NCBI RefSeq assembly: GCF_002094855.1
Contig: NZ_ARYN01000010.1
Coordinates: 1 to 64,000 of the forward strand
DNA: 64,000 bases
Direction of reading: 5' to 3'
From: Zunongwangia atlantica 22II14-10F7
GTDB taxonomy: Bacteria; Bacteroidota; Bacteroidia; Flavobacteriales; Flavobacteriaceae
Part shown: piece after piece, positions 1 to 7,843 of the stretch
How positions within the stretch are numbered: position 1 is the stretch's first letter
Layout: the number at the start of each line of letters is the position of its first letter
The notes under the pieces: model-generated
The model's input: only the letters and a program-made list of their open reading frames with translations
Told to the model about the DNA's origin: nothing
Database searches by the model: none
Made by a program: the position numbers and the translations under genes

Positions 1-155
1 TTAACAGAGTCTTTAACAGTGCCTATCTGAGAAACTTGGGAATAACATGTACAAATAACTAAAAGAAATGCAACGTTGAATAAAAACAATTTTAAAATCA
101 AATGATTATCATTTAAATTACTTGATTAAACCTCTAATTATAAAAGATGATTATA

Positions 156-893
156 TTATTTATTCTCCTTTATAGATTCAGTATAGTCACTTATCATTTT
201 ATAAGATTCCTCTTGAGTAATCACCTTATCATTGTCCTTTAATTTCTTAATTTTAATCTTTTTATCTTCTGGATTCAAATTTATACTTGTTGCAGTAATT
301 GTAAATAGATCCCTCTCTATTCGCAATACCAATCCAGGTAATCCATTATAATATTTAGGCCCAAAACTCAAAGGAATTACCGGTGTAAACCATGCAGTAA
401 CTTCTCTATTATAGAAAAAACCCTGCCTGCTAAAAAGTTTTTCCGTTGCCGTGGCTTTAAAGCAAGTATATTCCCCAATTTTTTTGCTATCCTTTGTTAT
501 TTTCCAGTCTAATTTTTTAAGAATTATGTTCCCAAGAGAAGGGCTATATTCGAAAATATCATTTTTTTTATTTGTAAAATAAGCGTTTTTTCCTGCTTTG
601 CTACCCACATTATAGGTAGATGTTTCTATATCTAATTTTGGTTCATAATAAAAATAAGATTCTCCATTCTTTATATTTAATATATATTCATCAGGTATTG
701 CTTCCTTATACATTTTCTTCACACCATCTTTAATATGTTTCGGAACATCTTCTTTATTTTCTAGGTCAGTCAAGAAACTATCAACATAAGTTTCATTTAT
801 AACTGCTTTATATTCAACTATAGCCGTAGTTTTTTGAGCATAAGTAATACTACTGTAAAGGACTATAATGAAAATGAATAGCTTTTTACTCAT
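156..893 (-). CDS. GLPGLI family secreted protein (copy 1)
   Basis: Secreted protein of the Bacteroidota GLPGLI family, whose molecular role is unknown. The N-terminus is a signal peptide ending at an AQ site (residues 1-20, cleavage after YA). The family signature reads GLPGLV near residue 184, preceded by the usual AWFTPVIPLSFGP segment that places the last strands of the domain. At 245 aa it has normal family length. The start codon follows a TTTAATTTTAA-like leader with no Shine-Dalgarno sequence, as is normal here. It lies downstream of a frameshifted Cys-rich peptide gene on the same strand and a strong hairpin separates the two. It is the first of three intact GLPGLI genes in 4 kb. Assignment to the family is firm; function is open. 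Confidence 0.9.
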   Translation of the reverse strand: MSKKLFIFIIVLYSSITYAQKTTAIVEYKAVINETYVDSFLTDLENKEDVPKHIKDGVKKMYKEAIPDEYILNIKNGESYFYYEPKLDIETSTYNVGSKAGKNAYFTNKKNDIFEYSPSLGNIILKKLDWKITKDSKKIGEYTCFKATATEKLFSRQGFFYNREVTAWFTPVIPLSFGPKYYNGLPGLVLRIERDLFTITATSINLNPEDKKIKIKKLKDNDKVITQEESYKMISDYTESIKENK

Positions 894-908
894 ATTTAAT
901 TTTAAAAG

Positions 909-956
909 GTTAAAACGTCCTTACATTCAATAAGTTCCGATTGTAAGGACGTTTGA
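909..956 (-). terminator. hairpin between small peptide gene and GLPGLI gene
   Basis: A perfect 13-bp inverted repeat (913-925 with 942-954, arms AAACGTCCTTACA and its complement) encloses a 16-nt loop. Read on the minus strand it is followed by TTTTAACCTTTT, so it can act as a terminator or attenuator after the small peptide gene and before the GLPGLI gene. Confidence 0.6.
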
Positions 957-971
957 TTAATCTATCAAGAT

Positions 972-1189
972 TTAAAAGCCGCCGCATCCGTTTCTATCCA
1001 TGCACTCCAAAAATCCCTGATGATCATTAGGATTTCCGAAATCACATAATGTGAATATAGTAGTACAAGGAATTGGTTCACCAAGATTTTCTGATTCTTG
1101 ACTGTTTTCAGCTTTTAACTGTGAGTTAGGTGTGCTATCAAGCCCAGTACAAAAACTGAACTAAAAGCAATAGTTTTAAAAAATTTCAT
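972..1189 (-). pseudogene. frameshifted small secreted Cys-rich peptide gene
   Basis: The ATG at 1189 opens a 24-codon frame with a hydrophobic signal-like start (MKFFKTIAFSSVFVLGL) that stops early. One frame over, an open frame continues from about 1145 to a TAA at 972 and encodes a polar linker followed by PCTTIFTLCDFGN and a C-terminus ending ECMDRNGCGGF, with four cysteines. The total span is 218 nt, so a single-base change would restore a peptide of about 72 aa. This is the layout of the small secreted Cys-containing peptides common in Bacteroidota. It is either a real frameshift mutation or a sequencing error in the T-rich stretch near 1148-1152. Processing and role are unknown. It is the natural upstream neighbour of the GLPGLI gene. 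Confidence 0.6.
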
Positions 1190-1359
1190 AATTAAAAATT
1201 TAAAGATTAATAGAAACATCAATCGATAAGTTGCGCAATAAATCGTTGAATAACATAAACCTACACCTTTTTGTCGGGGGGGGACAAATCAAAACTGTTA
1301 AAATTAACGTCCTGGCCTAAAATAGGGGAAAATACCCTAAAACCCTATAATACAAATCA
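1190..1359. other. non-coding spacer
   Basis: No gene seen. It contains an eleven-base-scale T/G run around 1270-1280 (TTTTTGTCGGGGGGGG) that is prone to length variation. It separates the small peptide gene from the GLPGLI remnant. Confidence 0.4.
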
Positions 1360-1527
1360 TTAATTACTTCCTAAATTCTTCATCACTTTAGCGCCAATCT
1401 CTTCAAAATCTGCCTGCGTGACCTGCTTACCTTTACTTGGTTTTTCTATTTCAACACTCTCTCTATCTTCAATGCTTACTGCGGTATAGGTTTTCTTATT
1501 TCTTTCTAGTTCGAAATTCGGTATTAA
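1360..1527 (-). pseudogene. remnant of a GLPGLI family gene (C-terminal part)
   Basis: A 55-codon frame without its own start ends at TAA 1360-1362. Its product contains NKKTYTAVSIED and VEIEKPSKGKQVTQADFEEI, matching the end of GLPGLI proteins: the last strand of the domain, then a KP..GK.VTQ..F tail comparable to KKPDFGKIISAEKYNKM in the 2139-2879 protein. The upstream portion carrying the signal peptide and the GLPGLI motif is missing. In its place is a short dispersed repeat (1528-1574), directly after the stop codon of the next gene. I infer a GLPGLI gene deleted through recombination at the repeat. Assignment rests on short-motif similarity. Confidence 0.6.
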
Positions 1528-1574
1528 TCATGGCTATTTTCTATTCTCTAATATCTAAAAGCGAAGCGATCTAA
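1528..1574 (-). repeat. dispersed TTAGA-rich repeat, copy 1
   Basis: Read on the minus strand, this segment begins inside the TAG stop codon of the 1571-1981 gene and reads CTTTAGATCGCTTCGCTTTT then AGATATTAGAGAATAGAAAATAG. Nearly the same words occur after the stop codons at 35558-35625 and 60080-60130. Confidence 0.65.
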
Positions 1575-1981
1575 AGTTCTCTTTTTTTTAGTGCTTTTAG
1601 GTCTATTTTCTGAAACCAATTTTGCCCATCGATATTTAACTTTTTTGCTTCTAAAAGGTAGCGTTCGGTTTTTATATTTTCTTGAATTGCTTTTCTCATT
1701 TCAGCATTAACATCGATGATATAGCCCATATCAAGATCATTATCGCCAAAAATTCTGAATATAATTTGTTGATCTACTTTAAAAGGCTGCTTGCGCAGCA
1801 TCTTTGTAACCTGATTTTGTACATCTTGAAACAAAGTTTTTTCTTCCTCTACATAAATAGTTTTATTCGCATTTATAAAAACATTTAGGTAAAAAACATT
1901 GTTATTTTCTATCGAAGATTGTGCACTCACGCCTATTGAAAAGCCTAAAACACATAATAAAACAACTAAATTCGCTCTCAT
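1571..1981 (-). CDS. secreted hypothetical protein, possibly ExbD-like
   Basis: Small secreted protein of 136 aa with a clear signal peptide (residues 1-21, cleavage after VSA). The mature part is mixed alpha/beta with FYLNVFINANKTIYVEEE and IIFRIFGDNDLDMGYIIDVN. This resembles the periplasmic domain of ExbD/TolR (a short strand pair, then D...YG.IIDV), but the N-terminal membrane anchor of ExbD is replaced by the signal peptide. That resemblance is judged by eye and is weak. The gene sits among GLPGLI genes and ends directly at a dispersed repeat. No catalytic residues are recognisable. It may be a free periplasmic partner of a TonB system or an unrelated family-specific protein. Confidence 0.65.
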   Translation of the reverse strand: MRANLVVLLCVLGFSIGVSAQSSIENNNVFYLNVFINANKTIYVEEEKTLFQDVQNQVTKMLRKQPFKVDQQIIFRIFGDNDLDMGYIIDVNAEMRKAIQENIKTERYLLEAKKLNIDGQNWFQKIDLKALKKREL

Positions 1982-2020
1982 CGTTTAAAATTTTCGAATT
2001 GCTTAAAAAAGCTAAATTTC

Positions 2021-2137
2021 CTAATTATCCCTTTTGCACTGCTGCTGATTCAGAATATAAATTGATCCGTCATTTTTAAAGGTGTCGATTCCAGCATCCT
2101 GGGCGTAACCGGTTAAAAAACTGAAAACATACTTCAT
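2021..2137 (-). CDS. possible 38-aa small ORF after GLPGLI gene
   Basis: The ATG at 2137 starts one base after the stop codon of the 2139-2879 GLPGLI gene, which suggests translational coupling. The product begins MKYVFSFLTGYAQDAG, resembling a shortened signal peptide with a YAQ cleavage site, and ends with QQQCKRDN. It may be a real small peptide, or a leftover of a larger secreted protein whose hydrophobic core has been shortened. Only position and signal-like start support it. Confidence 0.35.
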   Translation of the reverse strand: MKYVFSFLTGYAQDAGIDTFKNDGSIYILNQQQCKRDN

Positions 2138-2138
2138 C

Positions 2139-2879
2139 TTAATCTTGTTTAAAAAAGGTACCGCGCATATCATCCAGCATCTTGTTATATTTTTCTGCGG
2201 AAATTATTTTGCCAAAATCTGGTTTTTTAATATTTACAGGTTGGTTTGTGCTAATTTCGACTAAAGAAAGCACAAAGGTTCCTCTTTTCACTTCAACAAT
2301 TAAACCCGGCAAACCACCAAAACCCAAAGGCCCAAAAGATGCAGGGATCTGTGGCGTGAACCAAACCTCCTTGATAGTGCCATTTTCTGGAAGCTCAGCT
2401 TTAAAACAGGTAAATCTGTTTATGATTTTGGTCTCTTTAGTAACTATCCAGTCGAAATCTATAGAATCCTGAACCGTATATTTTTTTCCGGTAGTTTCCG
2501 AAGTTTTTAGCCAAATACCACTTTTTGTGTTTTGGTAAAACTCACCGCTGCCTATCATTGCATGCCCAATCTTTGCAGATCCCGGCATGTTGACATCATT
2601 ATCCATTCGATCAACCAGCTTAAACGAAGAAACTGAATCGTTAAACTGTAATACAAAATCAAACTCTAAACTTGCTTCCCTAGCTTGATTCAGTGTTTTA
2701 ACGGCGTATCGATGGCTTTCATCATCTGGCTTTTTAATTTCGAACTCCTTAAATTCTACGATCTTGTAATGACAAATCGTACCAGTTTGAGCATAGAAAC
2801 TCAACGAAAGGAATATAATAAAGTGATAAAATAGTGGCCGAAACATAGATTTTTGATAGATGAAAAACCAAGATAACAA
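2139..2879 (-). CDS. GLPGLI family secreted protein (copy 2)
   Basis: GLPGLI family protein with a signal peptide and the family block EVWFTPQIPASFGPLGFGGLPGLIVEV around residues 170-200. The open frame gives 246 aa, but the signal peptide fits better from the second methionine (MFRPLFYHF, start at 2846), which yields about 235 aa and a normal AQ cleavage site. The first eleven codons are therefore probably not translated. The C-terminal tail keeps the family KKPDFGK segment. It sits between another GLPGLI gene upstream (2927-3679, 47 bp away) and a 38-codon frame starting one base after its stop. Function unknown; family certain. Confidence 0.9.
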   Translation of the reverse strand: MLSWFFIYQKSMFRPLFYHFIIFLSLSFYAQTGTICHYKIVEFKEFEIKKPDDESHRYAVKTLNQAREASLEFDFVLQFNDSVSSFKLVDRMDNDVNMPGSAKIGHAMIGSGEFYQNTKSGIWLKTSETTGKKYTVQDSIDFDWIVTKETKIINRFTCFKAELPENGTIKEVWFTPQIPASFGPLGFGGLPGLIVEVKRGTFVLSLVEISTNQPVNIKKPDFGKIISAEKYNKMLDDMRGTFFKQD

Positions 2880-2926
2880 ATAAAACTAAACGATTAGTTA
2901 AAACAGAAAGGAATTAACGGTATAGA

Positions 2927-3679
2927 CTAAAATTCTGTTCCATACATTTCACTTCTCTTCTTAATTTCTAAAAGTTTCTTTTTAACAATACTATCTTTCT
3001 CTTGATAAGTAATCGTGTTTTTCCCTGATGGAATTTCTAGAGTTAAATCTTCTCTACTTTCTATTTTAGTTGCGAAATATGTAATCATATTATCTTTCGT
3101 AACTTCCAAAATTAAGCCTGGCAGCCCATCAAAATCTAATGGCCCTGTAGAAACAGAAATCTCTGGGGTAAACCAGGCTTCTACAGGTATCCATAACGGC
3201 TCCATATACTTATCGTAACTTTCATATTCCATTGTAGCTTTAAAACATTTATAGCCTAGGATCATTTTATGTTCTTTAGTGATTTCCCAAGAGTTATACT
3301 TCTTTTTATCTGCCAAGACAATGCATTTTTTACCTGCAAATTCATCCAATACAAGCTTCAATGAATCATCTTTATAAAAAACATCCCTCCCTCCAGAATG
3401 CCTCAATGCCGCAGAATAGCCTCTCATTTTCTTATTATCTGAGTTTATTGATTTTTCAGCATAAAATAATGAAGCCTTTTCTTTGATTAATAAACTAAGG
3501 TTCACAAAAGGCATTGCATTAATTTCATCCCTCAAATAGGATCGTGCAAGATGATTTTCTATTCTTGAAAGGTCTTTGTACTTCTCGGTATAATCAACTT
3601 TATAATTTATTTCAAGATTTTGCGCAAAAGCACTAAAGCAAAATCCAAAAATCGAAAATATTAGCAATAAATTTTTCAT
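2927..3679 (-). CDS. GLPGLI family secreted protein (copy 3)
   Basis: Third intact GLPGLI protein, 250 aa, with signal peptide (residues 1-19, cleavage FA|Q) and the motif GLPGLILEV at about residue 184 after EAWFTPEISVSTGPLDFD. It also carries the upstream ITKEHKMILGYKCFKA segment shared with the other two copies, including the conserved cysteine before KA. The three copies are clearly paralogous but divergent, so duplication was not recent. The gene is first in this short same-strand run. Molecular role unknown. Confidence 0.9.
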   Translation of the reverse strand: MKNLLLIFSIFGFCFSAFAQNLEINYKVDYTEKYKDLSRIENHLARSYLRDEINAMPFVNLSLLIKEKASLFYAEKSINSDNKKMRGYSAALRHSGGRDVFYKDDSLKLVLDEFAGKKCIVLADKKKYNSWEITKEHKMILGYKCFKATMEYESYDKYMEPLWIPVEAWFTPEISVSTGPLDFDGLPGLILEVTKDNMITYFATKIESREDLTLEIPSGKNTITYQEKDSIVKKKLLEIKKRSEMYGTEF

Positions 3680-3791
3680 AATCTTAAGATTAATAATTCC
3701 AAGACAACATGTAGTCTACTTAAAATCAGATAATAAATAAAAAATAAGGTGAAAATCCCCTAATATTCGTATTCATTAAATGCTATTAAAA

Positions 3792-4253
3792 TCAGTTTAG
3801 CGAAATATTCAACACCGCTGTTTTCAGCCTTAAATAATCTTTTTCTAAAACTTCAACCTTAGCAATACTGCTAGCATATAATCTTAGATCTTTGTCTTCA
3901 ACTAAATATCCATTCACATAAAGATCTGTTTCACTATCCAGGCCGAAGAAATTATTTATTTCAGATTGCGATTTTGCTTCAAACTCCTTCTGAATTTCTA
4001 AAGTCACAATTCCCGGGTTTTGCTGATCTACAAATAACATTTTAGAACCGATAGTTTTATCTTTAAAAAGCTTCATTTCAGAAAAATATTCTTCTGGAAT
4101 ACTTTTTAATATACTGCTTCCCGCGATGATTTGATCGTTGATCACAAATACCGGATTTTCTGAAGTATCCTTAGCCAATTTTACACGCGCTACCTGGGCA
4201 TTTAGCGTAAAATTCCCTAAAGCGAAAATCATTAAAACAAGTAGTTTTTTCAT
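3792..4253 (-). CDS. secreted hypothetical protein with TonB-plug-like segment
   Basis: A 153-aa secreted protein with a signal peptide (residues 1-19, LNA|Q). The segment NPVFVINDQIIAGSS...IPEEYFSEMKLFKDK resembles the plug-domain pattern PLYVVDG..I...INPNDIESITVLKD found in SusC-type receptors, but there is no barrel. Such free plug-like proteins exist in Bacteroidota and their function is unknown. It precedes the GLPGLI genes on the same strand and is separated from the heme receptor gene by a repeat-containing spacer. Family assignment is tentative. Confidence 0.65.
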   Translation of the reverse strand: MKKLLVLMIFALGNFTLNAQVARVKLAKDTSENPVFVINDQIIAGSSILKSIPEEYFSEMKLFKDKTIGSKMLFVDQQNPGIVTLEIQKEFEAKSQSEINNFFGLDSETDLYVNGYLVEDKDLRLYASSIAKVEVLEKDYLRLKTAVLNISLN

Positions 4254-4382
4254 GGAAAGTAAGGTTTAATTGATGATAAAGGTTAAATGCGCTCGTCCCA
4301 ATTACTATCGCAATGCTTCGAAAGTTCATTTTCAAACAAACGCCTGATTGCGCTGAAGTGATTAACAGAACAAAAGCATTTT

Positions 4383-4556
4383 TTGATTATCCGTAATTTT
4401 TAATAATTCGTTTTTATCGTCATTCCGGACCTGCCCGCCTGACTGCCGTCAGGCGGGCAGGTCCGGCAGGCGGGCTTGATCCGGAATCTCATGTAATATT
4501 GAAAAACAACCTATTGTGATGAGACCCTGAATCGAGTTCAGGGTGACCACACTCCC
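4383..4556. repeat. dispersed repeat (CATTCCGGA family), copy 1, with strong hairpin
   Basis: This segment shares the order GATT.TCCGTAATTT, CGTCATTCCGGA, CTTGATCCGGAATCTCAT, TTGTGATGAGACCCTGAATC, AGTTCAGGGTGACCACA with 45338-45466. Copy 1 has 45 extra GC-rich bases (4430-4474). They create a perfect 19-bp inverted repeat with a 4-nt loop (4425-4443 with 4448-4466, arm CCGGACCTGCCCGCCTGAC). A second inverted pair, CCCTGAA/TTCAGGG, lies near 4525-4545. The rest of spacer 4254-4641 shows no gene. Confidence 0.75.
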
Positions 4557-4641
4557 TATGACTTATTGCGGACGTTCATTAGCATTTTTAAGCCATTTCA
4601 ATATAGTCAATTCCTTGAGAATAACTTCGGGTATAAGTCCC

Positions 4642-7038
4642 CTAAAATTTAAAACGTGCTGAAATGATCAAATTTCGGCCTGCAGCGGCAATTCCAGAAC
4701 TGTAGGTGCGGTAACGCTGATCTGTAATATTTTCTACGGAAGCAGTGAGCAACCAGTTTTCATCTAAATCGTACTGCCCGGTTAAATTTAAAGTATACCA
4801 GGATGGCGAATATGGGTTTCCGTTTGCATCGATCGCATACAAATAGGCTTTCCCCTGCTCTGAAGTTGCCAGGTCGTTATAACTAATCTCTCCGTTGTAT
4901 TCAGAAAAAAGATCGAGTTTCACTTTCTTTTTATGCCAGATTAAATGAGTGTTTCCAAAAAGTGGCGCCGCATGTCGTAAAGGCGCTACAGAGCCATCAT
5001 CTAATTCTTCTTCGCCTTCAGTGATCGCGATTTTTGACGCAAAACGTAAAGCGACTGAAAAATCGACCTCAACATTTCCTTCAAATCCATAAACATAAGC
5101 ATTCGATGCATTTTGGATGGCCTGGATGTTGCTTGTTTCACCCTGGTAATCGATCTCTGTTTGCCCGTTCAAATTAAAATCGCGACGAACCATCGCATCT
5201 TCTAACCAGGTATAAAAACCTGCAAAACCAAAGCGAATATTTTCAGCCGGTAACCAGTTTACTCCAATTTCAGCATTATAAGCATATTCTGGTTTTAAAT
5301 CAGGATTTGGGACAACCACAGATCCTGGTTCAGAATCAAAAATTTTCCCTACATCGTCGATATTTGGTGCTCTAAAGGCTGTAGATGCATTTACGCACCA
5401 TTGTAAAAACCGGTTTTGTTTCCAGTTAATCCCTGCGCTGGCAGTTAATGCACCGGTATTGATATCGGCATCGCTAAACGGAAAATCGTATAGATTTTCA
5501 TCGAATTTCGCATCTAATAATATGTGATTATATCGCAAACCCGACTGGAAATTTAGATCGTCCTGAATTTGCCATTGATAGGTTGCATACGCTGCCAAAG
5601 ATTGCCAGCTGGAATTATCTGGGTATCGCGAAGCAGTTTGCTGCTGTGCTCCCGAGTTTATATTTTCCTGAAAACCTTCAGAATTCACCTGGTTATTCAC
5701 ATATTCGAGTCCGTAAAACAATTTGCTCCCTTCAAAAGCTTTTTCGAAATCAAGATTCGCTGAATAAGCGCCCACATTTTCTTCAGTATTAAATAAAATT
5801 TCTGAACCAAAATCGCGATCGTGGCGACTTTCTTCAAAAAACTGATAAGCCAGCGTAAATTGCGCCTTATCGTAAAGTTCGCCGTTGCCTTTTTTATTGA
5901 TCTTAAAATCACCTAAAAACCATCGCTGCGGCCCATAATACCATTCGGCTGCCCGCAACTGCCCATTTCTTCTGCGGTACAAACGATCGTATCTTGGATA
6001 GTCTGAAGTTTCGCTGTAAATAAGCCCAAGATTGAAATTCCAAGTTTCATTGGGCATGTATTTTACTTTTTCAAGCAGGCTAAGCTGCGTATATCCCGTT
6101 GGTTTTTGAATTAACGGATCATCATTCTGCTCGACCACATCTTCACCATTTTCCTGCGTCACATATTCTGGCCTTAGATAAGAATCGGGCCCATGTTCTC
6201 CCATTTTAAGATCACCAAAATCTGAATACGAAACCGAGGTCTGAAATGCCCAATTTCGCCTTCCTAAATTCACATCGGCATGTAAAGTTTGCTCGTTATT
6301 TGCCGAGGAATATCTTCCGTAGAAATTACCGCTTACAGAAGTTTCTGCACCAAACGAAAATCGAGGTTTTAGCGTATAAAAATTCATCACGCCGCCAATT
6401 GCATCACTACCATAAACCACGGAACCGGGACCTAAAATCACTTCAGACCTTTCGATCGCTAAAGGATCGATATTAATTACATTTTGCAGGTTTCCACTTC
6501 TGAAAATTGCGGTATTCATTCGCACGCCATCTACAGAAATTAAAACGCGATTGGTCGCAAAACCACGAATCATGGGGCTACCGCCGCCTAACTGACTTTT
6601 TTGTACAAAAACCTGCCCTGTACTTTCTAAAAGATCTGCGGAAGTTTGCGGGCTATTTTGAATAACATCTCCCCGGTCTATACTTACAATTTTCTGCGGA
6701 ATTTCGTCTTTTTGAAGCTGAAATTTTGCTACGGAAAGCACTACCTGATCCAGCTTATTCTGGTCTTCCTGAAGATAAACGATCTGGTCTTTGATCTCAG
6801 ATTTTCTAATCTCGAATAATTGATGCGAAACATGCTGAAAAAAAAGTACTTCAGAAATATCGAATTTTGATATATCGGCGCGTCCTTCAAAATTACTCAG
6901 GCTGGTTTTGGTCTTTTCAGCATTAAAAATAATGACATCGCTTAAAGGTTCTTCGGTAGCTTTATCGAGAACAATGATGTGCTGAGAAAATAGATTTCCG
7001 CTTAAAAAAATAAAGAAGAAAATGACTAAAAAACGCAT
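4642..7038 (-). CDS. TonB-dependent receptor, probable heme/hemoprotein receptor
   Basis: Outer-membrane TonB-dependent receptor of 798 aa. After a signal peptide (1-18) comes a carboxypeptidase-like regulatory domain (about 19-95). The plug follows, with MIRGFATNRVLISVDGVRMN and the VVYGSDAIGGVMNFYT end typical of hemin/transferrin receptors. The rest is a 22-strand barrel ending in a C-terminal phenylalanine (ISARFKF). The barrel contains FRAP (in STAFRAPNIDD) followed by NPDLKPE, the FRAP/NPDL boxes characteristic of bacterial heme receptors. I infer heme uptake; the substrate is not proven. The start overlaps the recO stop region by one base, so the two are probably co-transcribed. The many heme and iron genes elsewhere in the window fit this role. 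Confidence 0.85.
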   Translation of the reverse strand: MRFLVIFFFIFLSGNLFSQHIIVLDKATEEPLSDVIIFNAEKTKTSLSNFEGRADISKFDISEVLFFQHVSHQLFEIRKSEIKDQIVYLQEDQNKLDQVVLSVAKFQLQKDEIPQKIVSIDRGDVIQNSPQTSADLLESTGQVFVQKSQLGGGSPMIRGFATNRVLISVDGVRMNTAIFRSGNLQNVINIDPLAIERSEVILGPGSVVYGSDAIGGVMNFYTLKPRFSFGAETSVSGNFYGRYSSANNEQTLHADVNLGRRNWAFQTSVSYSDFGDLKMGEHGPDSYLRPEYVTQENGEDVVEQNDDPLIQKPTGYTQLSLLEKVKYMPNETWNFNLGLIYSETSDYPRYDRLYRRRNGQLRAAEWYYGPQRWFLGDFKINKKGNGELYDKAQFTLAYQFFEESRHDRDFGSEILFNTEENVGAYSANLDFEKAFEGSKLFYGLEYVNNQVNSEGFQENINSGAQQQTASRYPDNSSWQSLAAYATYQWQIQDDLNFQSGLRYNHILLDAKFDENLYDFPFSDADINTGALTASAGINWKQNRFLQWCVNASTAFRAPNIDDVGKIFDSEPGSVVVPNPDLKPEYAYNAEIGVNWLPAENIRFGFAGFYTWLEDAMVRRDFNLNGQTEIDYQGETSNIQAIQNASNAYVYGFEGNVEVDFSVALRFASKIAITEGEEELDDGSVAPLRHAAPLFGNTHLIWHKKKVKLDLFSEYNGEISYNDLATSEQGKAYLYAIDANGNPYSPSWYTLNLTGQYDLDENWLLTASVENITDQRYRTYSSGIAAAGRNLIISARFKF

Positions 7039-7757
7039 TAATTAAAGATTTCGTTGAGGACAGTTAGGGATTTTGGTTTTCTAAAGCCTTCGATATGCAA
7101 TTCGTAATACAGCAGCAACATTTTTAAAAAATCAGATCGTTGCTGGCCGGTTAATTTTATCTGCTGCATGTCGTTAAAGCTCACATTTAAAAATGCTCGC
7201 AAAATATCAAGATTTTCGCCTTCTACGCAATATTCGTTGGTTTTAACAGGCTCAAAAGTTCCTTCCAGCAAATTGAAAAACGGCTGCTCTGTATTTAGAT
7301 CGTCTGGCTGAAAGCCTAAAAACCCAGATAACTTCAGCAAAAACATAATATGGAAATTAGCGATCTTATCATGAAGATCCATCCAGCTAAAAGCAGTTTC
7401 TAGAAAATGATACATGGCAGGATTGGCTTCTTCTTCTCTAATCGCACTTTTTAAAATTTCAGCAATAAACATCACCATACTGGCTTTGATCATGTTGGTG
7501 TGCAGTGAAGTATAGGTGTTTATTACCTTGGCATCTTTTAGATATTCTAAAGTACCTTTATTCTTATGACTCGCCACAATATCGAGTTGCGTTAACAACT
7601 GAAACTGGCTGGCTTTAAACTTTCCCTTTTTCGATTTTAGAATTCCGCGTAGCATATAGGTGCGCAAACCACTTTCTAAAGAATATAGGTTCACAATAAG
7701 ATCTGCTTCCCCGTATTTTAGCGCACTTATAACAATTGCTTTGGTCGTAACTATCAT
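7038..7757 (-). CDS. recO: DNA repair protein RecO
   Basis: RecO acts in the RecF pathway. It anneals complementary single strands and helps load RecA on SSB-coated DNA. The 239-aa protein starts with the family block TKAIVISALKYGEADLIVNLYS (OB-fold, residues 5-80), followed by the helical C-terminal part. The zinc-finger cysteines of some RecO proteins are absent, as is common in Bacteroidota. It overlaps the next gene, the heme receptor, by one base, so the two are translationally coupled although functionally unrelated. Confidence 0.93.
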   Translation of the reverse strand: MIVTTKAIVISALKYGEADLIVNLYSLESGLRTYMLRGILKSKKGKFKASQFQLLTQLDIVASHKNKGTLEYLKDAKVINTYTSLHTNMIKASMVMFIAEILKSAIREEEANPAMYHFLETAFSWMDLHDKIANFHIMFLLKLSGFLGFQPDDLNTEQPFFNLLEGTFEPVKTNEYCVEGENLDILRAFLNVSFNDMQQIKLTGQQRSDFLKMLLLYYELHIEGFRKPKSLTVLNEIFN

Positions 7758-7792
7758 CGAAATTCCGTAATCATTCTGGCACGGGAAGGTAT

Positions 7793-7823
7793 AAAAAAAG
7801 CCGCTTTTAAAAGCGGCTTTTTG
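7793..7823 (-). terminator. terminator of gdhA
   Basis: A GC-rich inverted repeat CCGCTTTT/AAAAGCGG (7801-7816) is flanked by an A run before and a T run after. It lies directly downstream of gdhA on the minus strand and is flanked by A and T tracts usable in both directions. Confidence 0.85.
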
Positions 7824-7843
7824 ATATTTATATGGGCTGATAA

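Noticed and set aside
5569-5912. Small ORFs on both strands inside the heme receptor gene
   Set aside because: They are shadows of the real reading frame with no signals of their own. The same applies to other short frames inside long genes.
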